From NCBI RefSeq assembly GCF_026210795.1, contig NC_089455.1, positions 124,001 to 188,000 of the forward strand: DNA of 64,000 nucleotides. Reading direction: 5' to 3'. This DNA comes from Rhizophagus irregularis. Lineage: Eukaryota; Glomeromycota; Glomeromycetes; Glomerales; Glomeraceae. The position numbers and the translations under genes were made by a program. The notes under the pieces were generated by a model. The model did not search any database and had not been told where the DNA came from. It worked only from the letters and a program-made list of their open reading frames with translations. Numbering within the stretch: the stretch's first letter is position 1; the number at the start of each line of letters is the position of its first letter. Below, in pieces: positions 21,417-32,136 of this stretch.

Positions 21417-24400
21417 ATGATGGACAACAAAAAGTATAATTTTTCCCCCCACTTCTCTCCCCTTATCAAATTTGGTCAAATTAATGTTAATGGTTTATGT
21501 TCCCCAGTTCGACAACAACATTTGCTTAATTTTTTCCTTCACTCTTTTTTTGGTGTTTTATCTGTTAATGATACTCGCCTTTCCCCTTCAAATGCTAAAT
21601 TTATTTTCAATAATGAACACTCCCAACATCACTTTCGGTCCTATTGGGCCTGTTCATCCTCTTCTCGTCTCCATGATGGTGTTGGTATTTTGTTACGTAA
21701 TCCTCTTTATAAACATGTTCAAACAATTACTCCCTGGAAAGGTCGTCTTCTTAAATTAGATTTATTTTTTCATCAAACAAAAATTTCTATCATCTCTATA
21801 TATTATCCTCCTTCTGGTTCTATTCATCAATCCATTTGCAATGATCTTATTGCTAAACTTCTTTCTTGGCTTGATCATGCCCGAACTCATAATTATTTTG
21901 TAATTATTCTTGGCGACTTCAATATTGATGAAGTCGCTCATTTTAATTATCCATCTAGCCATTTTAAGCTTCTTCGTTTACTCTCCTCTCGATTTTTTAC
22001 CGATCATCAAGCTCACTCCTCTGTTGATGATCCTGATCCCACCTTTTTCCATGCAAATGGTTCTTCTAGACTGGATTATATCTGGTCTTCACCTGGTTTT
22101 CCTGCTCCTGGTATTTTTTCGCAAGTGGTTACTTGCCCCGATCTTCTTAATCATCCTTTTACTGATCACAAAGTCCTTACTACTGTTTTTGACTTTAGTT
22201 CTTGCCTGGCTATCTTGGCCAAATCTCGTCTTAAACAGAAAAAAGAAATGCGTACTATTTTCTCTTATGCCTCTACTTCAATTGAACAATGGAATAATTT
22301 TACCACTGAAGTAGATGATTCTCTTGGAGTTTATCTAGATAGACAATATAATTCTCGACTTGATTATTCTTCTCTTTCTCTTGATCGTATGTGGCATGCC
22401 TTGAAAGCTGCCATTATCAGTGCGGCAATTGAAACATTACCCTTTCATAAAGTTTCCAACACGCACCGACACTCGTATTCTCCTGAATTAACTATGCTTA
22501 TTGCTATTAACAAGTTTTTAGATCGCTTTTTATATCACCTCACAACTCGTTGTTCTAATCGGCCTACTCAAATTTCGCAAATGACTGCCGCTCTACCTAC
22601 CCATCTAGAGAATCTTGCCTCCTTACTTCCTGATTATTCAGTTCCTACTTATTCTACAAATCCTATATCTGTATTCAAATCGTTTTTACGATCCCAGAAG
22701 AATTTAGTTTCTGCTTTTCTATCTACTAAATTCGCCCAACATCTTACGGACTCTGTGGAATACTACACCGCATTACGTGATGAACACTTTTCGAACTCGC
22801 TCGGCACCTTTATAGATTCTGCCTTATCAGTTGAAAAATGTTCGATCGTTCTTGACCGTGTCTTGGTCGTCCTGGACTCTACTCCTACTTTATTAACGGA
22901 TCCTTCGGATATTAAGCAAGCTGCTATTACTCATTTTCAATCAATTGTTTCTCCTCCGTTGGTCCACTACTCTTCTATCGCTTCATTTCCTGTTCGCTGG
23001 CAACAAACTTACACCCCTCTTTCTAATGTGCCCGCTTCATTATATGATCCTGTTTTGGCATCTATTTCCTTGCAAGAATGGTCTGATGTAATTTCCTCCA
23101 TGCCAAATAATAAAGCTTCCGGCCCTTCAAAAATTTCTTATGAAATGATCAAACATTTGTCCGGTGATGCCTTGGATTTTTCTCTTTTGCTTGCCAATAC
23201 GTGCCTTTCTCGCGATGATATTCCTGCTGACTGGCGTGAAGCCGTGATTTATCCTGTCCCTAAACCTCATGACTTTGATGCTCAACTCAAGAACACTCGA
23301 CCTATTACTCTTCTGGAAACAGTTCGAAAATGTGTAGTTAAGGTCATCACGAATCGTCTTTTCAACATCCTTGCTGATCATAAAATTCTCCAAGGGAGTA
23401 ATTTTGCTGGTTTACCTGGTGGTTCTACTGATGTCCCTATCAAAATGCTCGATGCAATTATCCATCAACAAAAATATGACTCTACTGATGATCAGGAACT
23501 ATGGATCGTTTCTCAAGATATCTCTAAAGCTTTTGATTCTATGGATTTAAATATGCTTAAATTAGCTTTAGATAGATTACATATCCCTGCACTTTTAGTG
23601 CGCTTTATTTTAAATCTTTTTACACGACGAAATAATAAGATAATTACTTGCCATGGCAATACAGCTGCTTATCGAGTACGTGTTGGTATCGATCAAGGAG
23701 AAATCATTTCCCCCCTTCTTTGGGTTATTTATTTGGACCCTTTACTTACTGTTTTGAATCGAGAAGCACGAGATCCTTTTATTTTAAAATCTTCAGCTCT
23801 TTTAAATTATTCTCCACTTGAATTTGAACAACATTCTTTACCAATCTCACATTTAACTTTTATGGATGATTCTACTCTTATTGCTTCATCGAAATCTGGA
23901 ATTGAAGATCGTCTTTCCATTACTGCTGAATTTTATACTTTAAATAATGTTCAAGCCAATTCAGCAAAATATGTTCTCCTTTCGTCCTCTTCCCCTTCTT
24001 CGAAGATAGTCTTGATCTTTCACCTTCTTCTTTAGTTTCCGATTTGTCTCTTTCCCTTTCCTCTTTACCTTTGAATACTTCATTCCGTTTTTTAGGAGTT
24101 TGGTTTTCTTTATCCGCCTCTTCCCGATTTGTGCTTAAACAAGCGCGTTCCATGGTTAAAGATATGGCTGCTCTTCTTGGTCCAAAAAAATTACTGGCAC
24201 AACATGTGGCCTATCTCTATAATGCTGTCCTTCTTCCGAGATTGGAATTTCGTCTTCAAACTACCCTTTTCTCTGAAAGTACTATTCAATCAATTATCAA
24301 ACCTATGTTTTCAGTACTTAGAAGAAAAGCTGGGCTTGCTGCGACTACTCCGCTGGCCTTGTTATTTCTTAAACTTCCCTTCTCGATTCAGAATGCCTAT

Positions 24401-26804
24401 TATCGGTTCCTCTCCTCCCATATTGCATCGTGGCAAAAAATATTCACCCATCCTGATTTTAAAAACTTTGCCCTCTATTCTATCTCCTATCTTCAAGGTT
24501 ATTTGGGTGCTGAAAGTTGCCCGACTGCTATCAACTTGGAACCATGGTCACAAGTCATCTCTCTTCGGACGCATACTTTGTTTAATTCATTATTGTTTTC
24601 TTCGCGTTTGAATATCACGTGGTCCCTCCCTATCCGACCTCTGAGGCAGGATCTGCAACCAGCTTTGCCACTCTGATCCATTCTACCACATTCGATTTTT
24701 CAGACTGCTTGGAAACTCTGGAAAAATTTGAATCTCTTCGTTTTTGCCCAGTTGGTTTCCCCTTGTGGATGCTATCTTATGAATTGGCCTGACCTTCGAT
24801 ATCTTGGTCTCATTGGTCGTAAAGGACGGATTCCTACTTGGTTTAAATTTATTAAAGAAAATTTTCTTTCTTCTTCTTCTTCTTCTTTATTGTTGCCTTT
24901 GTATTTTATTAATTCTTCTTTTACTTTAGCTTCACCTTGTTTATTAGATCATACTGTTAAAGATTATCATTTTTATCCTCAATGGACCATCAACTTTGAT
25001 TCTACTACCCAAACTTTATCCGTAGGCCGTGTCTGTATCACCTACAAGAAACAAAACTCTGCTATCATGCCTCATCAAGCTCCCCGTATCTTCTTCTGCC
25101 GATGAACGATCTTACAATTCTTGTCCTGGTTGTTCCCTCAATATCCCCGCTTTATCCAAGAAATCTGCTATTAAACAACGTTGTAATAGTGAGAAATGCT
25201 TTTTCAATGTGATCTTATCAGATACCGTAGGCTATCCTACCAGAAACGCCAAAGTATTTGTGGCTTATCTCCCCATAACCTTATCTACTTCATAGAGTTA
25301 CGCTACTTCTCTGGCTCTTGTTCATTTGACAAACCCGTCTTTACCTACTTCTTCCATCCTCTCTTCTTCCTTTATGGATAAGACTGAAGATGATGTTTTG
25401 CCACTTTCTATACAATCTTTGTATACCGATGGTTCTTTCCGTAGTGCTACGGACTTTTCACCTTCTTCCATGACTTCTGCCTGGCTTGCTCTTGATGATG
25501 ATGGACTTATTCTTGAATCTTCGTCTTTACAAATTCCTTCATGTTTCCCTTCAGCCTTACGTTCTGAGATCTGTGCTGTTGTATTAGGACTAATTGCTCT
25601 ATCCCATGGCTCTTCAATCTCTATTTATACCGATTGTAGTCAGTTAATTTCATTATGGAAACGCTTTGTTGATGTCCCCTTCTCACCGAAGTTGCTTCGT
25701 GAACAAAATCACCTCCTTTGGCTTTCTATTCGACATCTTGTCAAAGATCGTAATCTTACAGTTGATTTGATTAAAGTCCCTGCTCATAGTGACGATATCT
25801 ACAATGCACAAGCAAATTCTCTGGCAAAAGATACTCATTTGTCTTTGCAACCTTCTGTCTCACCTTTGGCATTTTGTCACGTCCCATGCTTATTAACTTT
25901 TAATTCTTTGCCTATTGACATGAATATTCGGCACTTCCTCCGCTCTATAGCAGATGCTCGTGCTCTTTTATCTTTCTGTTCAATGGTACGATTCACCGCT
26001 CTTGGCTCTCCATCACTCTTTGATTGGGCTGGTATACATTATTGCCTTTCGCAAATTAAAGGTTTTGCTTCGCATAAGAATGGTCATCCTGAATTTTGGA
26101 TCTTTCGTATCAAACTATTTTTGGATATGCTGCCTACTTTAACTACTCTTCAACAACGCAAGCCTTATTTATACTCTCCGGATTGGCTTTGTCCACAGTG
26201 CAACTCTGCTCCTGAAGACTTAAACCATCTTTGGACTTGTCCTTATATCCTTCCGGAACTTAATCCATGTTTAACACATCGCTCTGAAGTTGTTAAATTC
26301 AGAGATTCGTGTTTATCCTCATTCTTATCCTTGAAACCTTTGGATTCTAAATTTCAAACTGAATTCTCTGCTCTTGATTGTTGGAACTATGAAACTCCTT
26401 CTCCATCCTGTCTCTGGCTTACTAAAGGATTGTTGCCTGCGCATTTGACGAAATTTTTGAACATATATTTTCCTCTTTCTGTTATATACAAGACTATTTC
26501 TCCTCTTCTTAATGACTTCCAGGTCGAACTATATGGTGAAATTTGGTTATGTCAGAATGTTCTTTTCCATGCTTGGGAAGAGTCACAGGGTATCTTGGCT
26601 GCTTCCAAATTACGTGGCCCATCTTCAAAACCTCCTTCTACTGCTAAGTCTTCACAAATTTATAACTCTTCTTTGGCGACAGTTTCTCAGGATTCCTGGA
26701 TTTCTTGGATATTCTCTTCTATAATTCGGGGTGGATCATGGATCTCGCACTTGGATTTTCTGCGCCGCTTAACAGTTCAACCTCTTAGGATTTCTTTCTG
26801 GTAA
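21417..26804 (+). pseudogene. LINE ORF2: endonuclease, reverse transcriptase, RNase H; frameshifts and stops
   Basis: The first piece (21417-24035) has an EEP-type endonuclease at its start (FGQINVNGLC, VIILGDFNIDEVAHF, SRLDYIWSS, FTDHKVL). It then has the reverse transcriptase: NKASGPSKISYEMIKHLSGD, NTRPITLLETVRK, SQDISKAFDSMD, GIDQGEIISPLLW, and FMDD at about 815-818 in place of the usual F/YADD. A frameshift near 24000 moves to the frame of 24044-25105 (PLNTSFRFLGVWFSLS, thumb and connection), with a TGA at 24674. A second shift near 25090 and a TAG at 25293 lead to the last piece (to 26804). That piece has RNase H residues in YTDGSF, RSEICA, YTDCSQ and HSDDIYNAQANSLA, then a C-terminal CPQCNSAPEDLNHLWTC knuckle. 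It would nick target DNA and prime reverse transcription there. At least two frameshifts and two stops show it is inactive. Confidence 0.88.
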
Positions 26805-27056
26805 TGGACTGGATTTTTGGATGTTGGATAGTTGACTCATACTGGCCTTCGGGTAAAGTTGGGGTATGCGATTCTGTAATAGTTTAGTTTTTCTTTGCTT
26901 TAATTTATTTTAGTTTAGATTTCTTTACTTGTATGAGTCGTGAAGCTACTCTTTTATTTTTTATTAGTTTATTTTCTTATTTTTGTAATATTGTTCGATC
27001 ATACTTTCGATGTTAAAATATAAATAAAAGATAAAGTCATAAGACTGTTTGCAAAA

Positions 27057-27072
27057 GGAAAAGGATAAAACT
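27057..27072 (+). repeat. 16-bp motif, site 3 of 4
   Basis: GGAAAAGGATAAAACT, identical to sites 1 and 2. It separates the LINE 3' end from the following SINE. Confidence 0.75.
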
Positions 27073-28061
27073 AAGGGGTTGGTCGACTATCTCAGTGGTT
27101 AGTCGCTGAGACGCCAAATTAAGCCTGAGTATGGTGAGGTCACAGGTTCGATTCCCATGACCACAGAAATAAAAAGAATTTTACTGCGGACGCTACAACC
27201 AATAGCGTGAAGGTACAGGAATTAGTGTAGTTGGACTGCATCATGGTGAATTAGTGTGTACGGTTAGGCTGCACATTTCAACTAAGGGTCATGGTGTCCT
27301 TCTAATGTTCCCTATGAGGCCATTGGCATGTGCGCAGTCCTGTCGAGGGGTCGGCTACTATACCTTGCCTAGGGGGACTTCCTGTCCGAGTGGTCGGCTC
27401 CACGTCATGCCACTTGGGGTCGAGTAATGGCTAGATGGTCGTCCTAGATGGTAAAGCTGAGGGTGCAATGTCTTAGTGGTAGTTAGACCTTCTGTTAGGT
27501 CTTAGACCAACCAAGGTGTTCGTGCGCAACAGGTAGTATGGCATGTGGGGGTTCGATTCCCTACTCGGCCCTGCGGATTGGTGATGGCCTGGATTGATCC
27601 CACCGCCCATAAGGGGTGATCCTGGACAGATGCCTGCTACTTCCTATCCGAGTGGTCACTACAAAGTATACCACTTGGGGTAAACAACTGTACTATCGGT
27701 GCTAGGTAATCGCAGGCTATAGTGGCCTTTGAGTGAGACTTAGTACCTAAAATGGTGGTATGGAAAAGTACTAGATGGTTGATGTTACCTGTCGAAAGTC
27801 CTTCATGAAAGTAGATGCTCTCTAAAAGGTTGTTAAATAAATTGAGTATCAGTATCATACAATGGGTATAGGATGAGTAGGCGGCGTGTACTGCAACCGA
27901 GATCCGCTAAATGGCTCGATGGGGGATGTCTTACATAGTGGTGCTTTGTTGCGAGGAATTAAGTACTCGGTATAATGGTTGCCCATTGAAGATGATAGGA
28001 CGCGGACCCGAGATTAGTCTCATAAGAGGCAATGGGTGGTCTGGCCATAAACACTTGCAAA
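27073..28061 (+). mobile_element. long tRNA-derived SINE-like element
   Basis: 989 bp with a tRNA-like head at its start (27084-27168) and a second tRNA-like module at about 27470-27575: an A-box-like TGTCTTAGTGGTAGTTAGA, then a B-box GGGGGTTCGATTCCC. The body is GC-richer than the window. The end (from CTCGGTATAATGG to AACACTTGCAAA) matches the fragment at 19116-19213 and shares TTGCAAA with the LINE 3' end. No protein is encoded; the two short frames inside are artefacts. Its length and two internal promoters suggest a composite of two SINE modules, probably moved by the neighbouring LINE machinery. Confidence 0.7.
27084..27168 (+). other. tRNA-like SINE head with A and B boxes
   Basis: The sequence has an A-box-like TATCTCAGTGGTTAG, a D-arm able to pair (CTCAG with CTGAG), and a B-box GGTTCGATTCC near its end. 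The T-stem and acceptor stem pair poorly, and it is joined directly to repeat sequence, so it is a decayed tRNA-derived RNA polymerase III promoter, not a working tRNA gene. Confidence 0.65.
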
Positions 28062-28077
28062 GGAAAAGAATAAAACT
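28062..28077 (+). repeat. 16-bp motif, site 4 of 4
   Basis: GGAAAAGAATAAAACT, one mismatch to the others. It is followed directly by ACCACCATTCGATTCG, the second half of the interrupted tandem unit of the host element. Confidence 0.7.
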
Positions 28078-28511
28078 ACCACCATTCGATTCGTCTCAGT
28101 GAGACGATTCTAACAAGCTATGATACATCTTTGTACAATTATTAGATGCCAAGTTATTTAATATATTCTTTATATAACTGTGATTATAAACGGTTCTTTT
28201 TAATATAAGATTTTTGAGGATAGGTGTGATAGTGACTATAGATAGATTGTGACTATATAGGATAGATTTTAATAATAAAGTGTTTTGAACATTCAACTTG
28301 TGTGATTATATAGTAGAATGTGACTATAACAGGAGTGACTATAGAGGGAGTTGACTGTAATCCTTCTATCCAAACTTTTAGTAGGAGAACCCGTCTGTGT
28401 CAAAATTAGACTATTGTTATTGATAAATTATTTAGTTGATGTATGTAAAAAAGAAAAATTATTTTAAAATTGAAATTTACTGTTTCATTGCTCAAGAATC
28501 GAAGCCAAATT

Positions 28512-29743
28512 CTATAAAAAAACCCAAAAAAAAGAAAAATTAAATTTTGAAACAAATTTACTAAAAAACAAGAAAAACAAAAGCTCAATTTCAAAACTTA
28601 TACCCTGTTATCCAAAATATTGTGACCGAATCCTACAAAAATGAGAAAGAATATGTTAATAAATGTTTTTTAAAGTCAATTTCAAAAACTGCCCAAAAAA
28701 ATGTACCAGTGTCTCAAGAGTCCTTTTTCCCTTCCCCTTTTCTTTCCTTTTTATTTTCCCGTTAGTTCCATTTTTTTTCCGAAAAAGGCTCAAATTTCCG
28801 GAATTAATACAGAAAACTGAACCTACAAAAGCAATATAAAAGAAACGTCAATATGTTTTAAAAGCCAATAGCATCTCCACCTCAAATAAAACAACTTACC
28901 ATCCAGAATTTCGTCCTAGAGAAGTTGGAATCTATAAAAATAAAACACTAGCAAATTTCTTAAAAGCTACATCTTAAAAACATCTCACCCGTAGGAATAT
29001 TTATTTCTTAGTAGATTATTTCAATTGAATAATTTACAATTTTCTTCATATACCATGTGGTTATTTCCTTATACCCGTTTCTCATTATTTAAACTTCAGT
29101 TCCAAGTTCATACTCTAAAGGCCATCAAGAGGATCGCTAAGCATTCTGGCAGCCATGTCAGAAATCCTCGATCTTCACAAGTTAGACTTCGACCTTACAG
29201 TAATACTGCTGCTATGGCACCACTAAATCTTAACGCATCACTAAAAGGAAAATTCTTGTTTCATACCTCGCCTATAAAGTCACAGAAGCAAATCATTGGG
29301 AATTTTCCTCAATGATGATCAGTCTGTACGTTAAGTTAACCTTAACTTTGATCAAAATGATCGTTCAAAAGGTATCGCATCCATTGTTTTTGCGAGGAAA
29401 AATGACGCTGTACAGTCTGTTGAAACTTAGGAATATTAAGTCCATGAAATGAAGATTGAAATTGTTGTCGCCAGCTTGAATTACAATAATAATTTGAGCC
29501 ATATCTTAAAGGTGTTTCTGACGATAAAACCTACAAAATTGGAAAAAAAGAAACGTTAAATTCAATTCTGAAACCCTAAAAACAGTATATTGAGTCCTAA
29601 AGGTATCCACAATGCTGAAACTTACAAATTTTTTTTTAAAAAAAATCAGCATATTTCTTAAAGACAATTTCAAAACATTACTTCCAAAGAATTAGCTTAC
29701 CATTCCAAAAGTCCCCTCCAGAAAAGCTATGGTGGCCGTCACC
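28512..29743 (-). repeat. minus-strand intron/micro-exon array
   Basis: On the minus strand, intron-like segments with GT..AG ends and pyrimidine-rich 3' parts can be marked at 29621-29700 (donor GTAAGC, worn acceptor AAG), 28932-28988 (GTGAGA to TATAG), 28823-28898 (GTAAGTTG to TTTTGTAG), 28633-28706 (GTACAT to TTTTTGTAG) and 28512-28603 (GTATAAG to TTTATAG). Exons between them are 29-43 nt where both borders are clear (29701-29743, 28899-28931, 28604-28632). The first exon starts GTGACGG, like the first exon of the plus-strand array at 14808 (GTGACGC). It is more decayed than that array but of the same design. Confidence 0.6.
29025..29315 (+). CDS. hypothetical 96-aa frame, doubtful
   Basis: Reads MNNLQFSSYTMWLFPYTRFS, then a basic middle (KAIKRIAKHSGSHVRNPRSS, QVRLRPYSNTAAMAPLNLNA) and ends with SPIKSQKQIIGNFPQ. 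The composition is more protein-like than other frames nearby, but I do not recognise a family. It lies on the opposite strand inside a region of intron-like units. It may be a fragment of a repeat-borne gene or a chance frame. Confidence 0.25.
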   Translation: MNNLQFSSYTMWLFPYTRFSLFKLQFQVHTLKAIKRIAKHSGSHVRNPRSSQVRLRPYSNTAAMAPLNLNASLKGKFLFHTSPIKSQKQIIGNFPQ

Positions 29744-29767
29744 TATAAACCACACTAATATTATGTG

Positions 29768-30011
29768 TAAGGTTGCTTGTCTAAACCTCTTCAAAATCCT
29801 ACGATTAGTTTCGTCAAAATTTTACTATAGATTTATTATAGTTTTGGCAGAGTTTCGGCAGTTTCGGCATTTATAATAAGTTTTGGCAGTTTCACCTTTC
29901 TCCAAAGTTTCACCAGTTTTTTAATATAACTTTAATATAGTTTCGGCAGAATTTCACTTTTCGGCGAAACGCCATCTTGCCTAAACCCCTAGGTTTCGGC
30001 AAGCAACCTTA
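29768..30011. mobile_element. MITE family B, copy 1 (hAT-like, 8-bp target duplication)
   Basis: 244 bp with inverted ends TAAGGTTGCTTGTCTAAACC and CAAGCAACCTTA. The flanks are a perfect duplication, ATTATGTG (29760-29767 and 30012-30019). The interior carries repeated TTTCGGCAGT-type words. Non-coding. A second copy of the same length is at 36843-37086. Confidence 0.9.
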
Positions 30012-30019
30012 ATTATGTG

Positions 30020-30427
30020 ACTTCAAATTTTTATAAATTGTAAATTGAATAGTAAAAAGAAAAAACTAAACCGATAAAATGATAGAACAACATGTACTGA
30101 ACATTTCTATCGGGTTATTTTATAGAATTTAATAAGAATTTTAATTAATATTATGGGTTAAAGTTAGATAATTTTAATAAGTAGCCATAATAAAAACATA
30201 AAATTTCAGACTAGTTTTTATGTAATTTTTATGGATTTTACAAAAATTCCATGGAAATCCACAAAAATTCCATGTAATATAGCAAAAAAAAATTTTGCCG
30301 CTTACGTGGCAATTATTATATTTTAGCAAAGTACTTTAAAAATAAGTTACACAATATAAATAAATAAAATTTTAAATTTTGGACTATTATTAATATTGTT
30401 GTTTATAGGTGACGACCACCATAAAAC
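30020..30427. other. spacer; inverted short repeat shared with the array to the left
   Basis: Ends with GTTTATAGGTGACGACCACC (about 30401-30420), which is the inverse of GGTGGCCGTCACCTATAAAC at about 29731-29750. The two could be the ends of one palindromic unit enclosing this spacer and the MITE. No gene is seen. Confidence 0.45.
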
Positions 30428-30648
30428 CTACAAAATTTAAAAAAAAGAAATGTTAGTACGTTTCTTGAAGTCAATTTCAAAACTCTATTCCTATAAAACA
30501 AACTTACCGTCTGAAAAGAAAAGCTAAAACCTACAAAATTTAAAAAAAGAAACATTAGTACGTTTCTTGAAGTTAAATTTAAAACTCAACTCCCAAAAAA
30601 CTAACTTACCGTCCAAAAATTCCCTCCAGAAAAGCTAAACTTATAAAT
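30428..30648 (-). repeat. minus-strand intron/micro-exon array, two near-identical introns
   Basis: On the minus strand the segments 30531-30609 (79 nt) and 30428-30507 (80 nt) both start GTAAGTT, contain ACTAAC or ACTAAT about 30 nt before the end, and finish TTTTGTAG. The exon between them (30508-30530) is 23 nt. Upstream, an exon about 39 nt long follows a worn acceptor. The introns are very similar to each other, and related in layout to those at 14.8-16.6 kb. The array is cut by the element starting near 30667. Confidence 0.7.
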
Positions 30649-30666
30649 TTAAAAAAAGAAACCATA

Positions 30667-32136
30667 TGTGCCGATTTTTGGAATTAGTCTAAATTAAGAT
30701 TTTTATAAAAATTTAATATTTTAGTAAGATTAACATTACACAAATCTAAATTAAATATGTGTTACATATTTACGTAACTCAGATTTAATAAAAAATAAAA
30801 AAAATTTTTTTAATCAATATTCAAAAATAACGGTAATAACCACTTCTTTTTCCCCATCACTGCCCATCACTTTTCCATCATTTTTCTATTCACTTTTATT
30901 AAATATGACAAAAAAGTTTATAAGCAAATATAGCAGTTATTTTTAAGTGGTAAGTAAAAGAAAAAACTTAATATTTTATATACATAGATAAGACATATTT
31001 TTTCTTAATTTTTAGCTTTAATTTATTGTTTTTCTTTGTAAAAAATACATGCAAATAAAAAATAATTATGATGTAAAATAGTTGTAAAATGAATAATAAG
31101 ATATTCTTTTTTTTTCAAAATAACTAATTATATATTTGTTTTTTATCTTTTAAAATTATTTTATTAGATTTATTCTATTAAAATCCTTAAATGGCAAATA
31201 AAATCTTTTAAATAAAGTAAAAGAATTTGGGATTCTCTTATGAAAGCATTTTTTGGTAAGAAATAAAATTTTCAGATCGGACTTTATGCAGGTGACAAAA
31301 TCGTGCATTATTATTCCTGGAGATATGCTAACGTCATCATTTTACATTCATTTGAAAGCTGAGAATTTGCTCTATCGTAAGAATCAAAGATCAGGAAAAT
31401 TGGATCACTGGATGAGGCGTAATTAACGATCAAAGTCAAATCAAATTTAAAAATTAAAAATAAATATATTAGACGTAATTATTCACAATCCAGTGATTCA
31501 ATTCATTCGATTTTAGGCTTATTAGATAGACCTCAATTTTCTCTTTCAAATGAATATAATTTCATTCGTGTAGCTTGCATCTACAGGTATTTAATAAATT
31601 TTTTTATATCAGATTTTATCAAACTTATAAAATTTTATATTAATAATATAATTGATGATTCCTAAACATCTACATATATTAAACGAATTATTTTAAATTT
31701 ATTTTAAAGATAAAAGTTGGCATCACCTTAGGGAGCAAAGATCATTCAAATTGAATCACTACATGTGAAGTAATTAACGATCAAATTTAGATAAAATTCA
31801 ATAAATATACTGAACGTGATTACTGAACAACTAGTGATTCAATTCACTTGATTTTAAATTCATTAGATAGATCTCGATTTTCTCTTTTAAATGAATGTAA
31901 ATTTATTTGTATAGCTTATTTCTACGAAGAATTATCAATAATTTTGTCATGAGAGTTATATTTGATCTTTTAAATTTTAATGATATCTTATATTAAAAAA
32001 AAATTAAAAATTATATAATTAATTAGTTTTTTTTGCATTATCTAGTATAAATTTATTATTCTTATATAAATGATAATTTATATTTGCTTTAATAAAATTA
32101 TTTTTGTGTAAAAAATTAGATTCCAAGAATCGGCCC
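30667..32136. mobile_element. non-autonomous element with CATATG-GCCGATT inverted ends
   Basis: The left end reads CATATGTGCCGATTTTTGGA and the right end is the inverse of CATATGGGCCGATTCTTGGA. Inside, two direct copies of a unit of about 190 bp (about 31375-31565 and 31735-31925) share AATTAACGATCAAA, CCAGTGATTCAATTCA or CTAGTGATTCAATTCA, and TTAGATAGA-CTC words. No transposase is encoded. It sits in the middle of the intron array: sequence to its left ends in AAAAAGAAAC and sequence to its right resumes with TTTCTTGAAGTT. No clear target duplication was identified. Confidence 0.65.

Larger units (their letters stand above)
19230..27056 (+). mobile_element. LINE retrotransposon, near full length, decayed
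   Basis: About 7.8 kb: a 5' leader (19230-19350), ORF1 (19351-21366), a 50-bp gap, ORF2 (21417-26804) and a 3' region of 252 bp ending CATAAGACTGTTTGCAAAA just before the 16-bp motif. ORF2 carries endonuclease, reverse transcriptase, RNase H and a Cys-rich tail, the layout of RNase H-bearing LINEs seen in Rhizophagus. There is no long poly-A; the 3' end (TTGCAAA) resembles that of the SINEs around it, suggesting they share the machinery. It is flanked by identical 16-bp motifs (19214-19229 and 27057-27072). The sequence is GC-richer than its surroundings, so it is fairly young, yet both ORFs are broken. Confidence 0.88.
18438..28357. mobile_element. pogo/Tc1-type non-autonomous element split by a SINE-LINE-SINE stack
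   Basis: The left end CAGTCAACTCTCTTTATAGT (18438) is mirrored at the right end as ACTATAGAGGGAGTTGACTG (to 28357). Both sides are flanked by TA (18436-18437 and 28358-28359), the hallmark of Tc1/mariner and pogo elements, whose ends typically start CAGT. Its own sequence (18438-19115 and 28078-28357) is about 950 bp and non-coding, built from tandem units of about 165 bp. About 9 kb of retroelements (19116-28077) were later inserted into it. Confidence 0.85.

Noticed and set aside
27084..27168. A functional tRNA gene
   Set aside because: A and B boxes are clear, but the T-stem and acceptor stem do not pair and the sequence runs directly into repeat sequence at both sides; it is better read as a SINE head.
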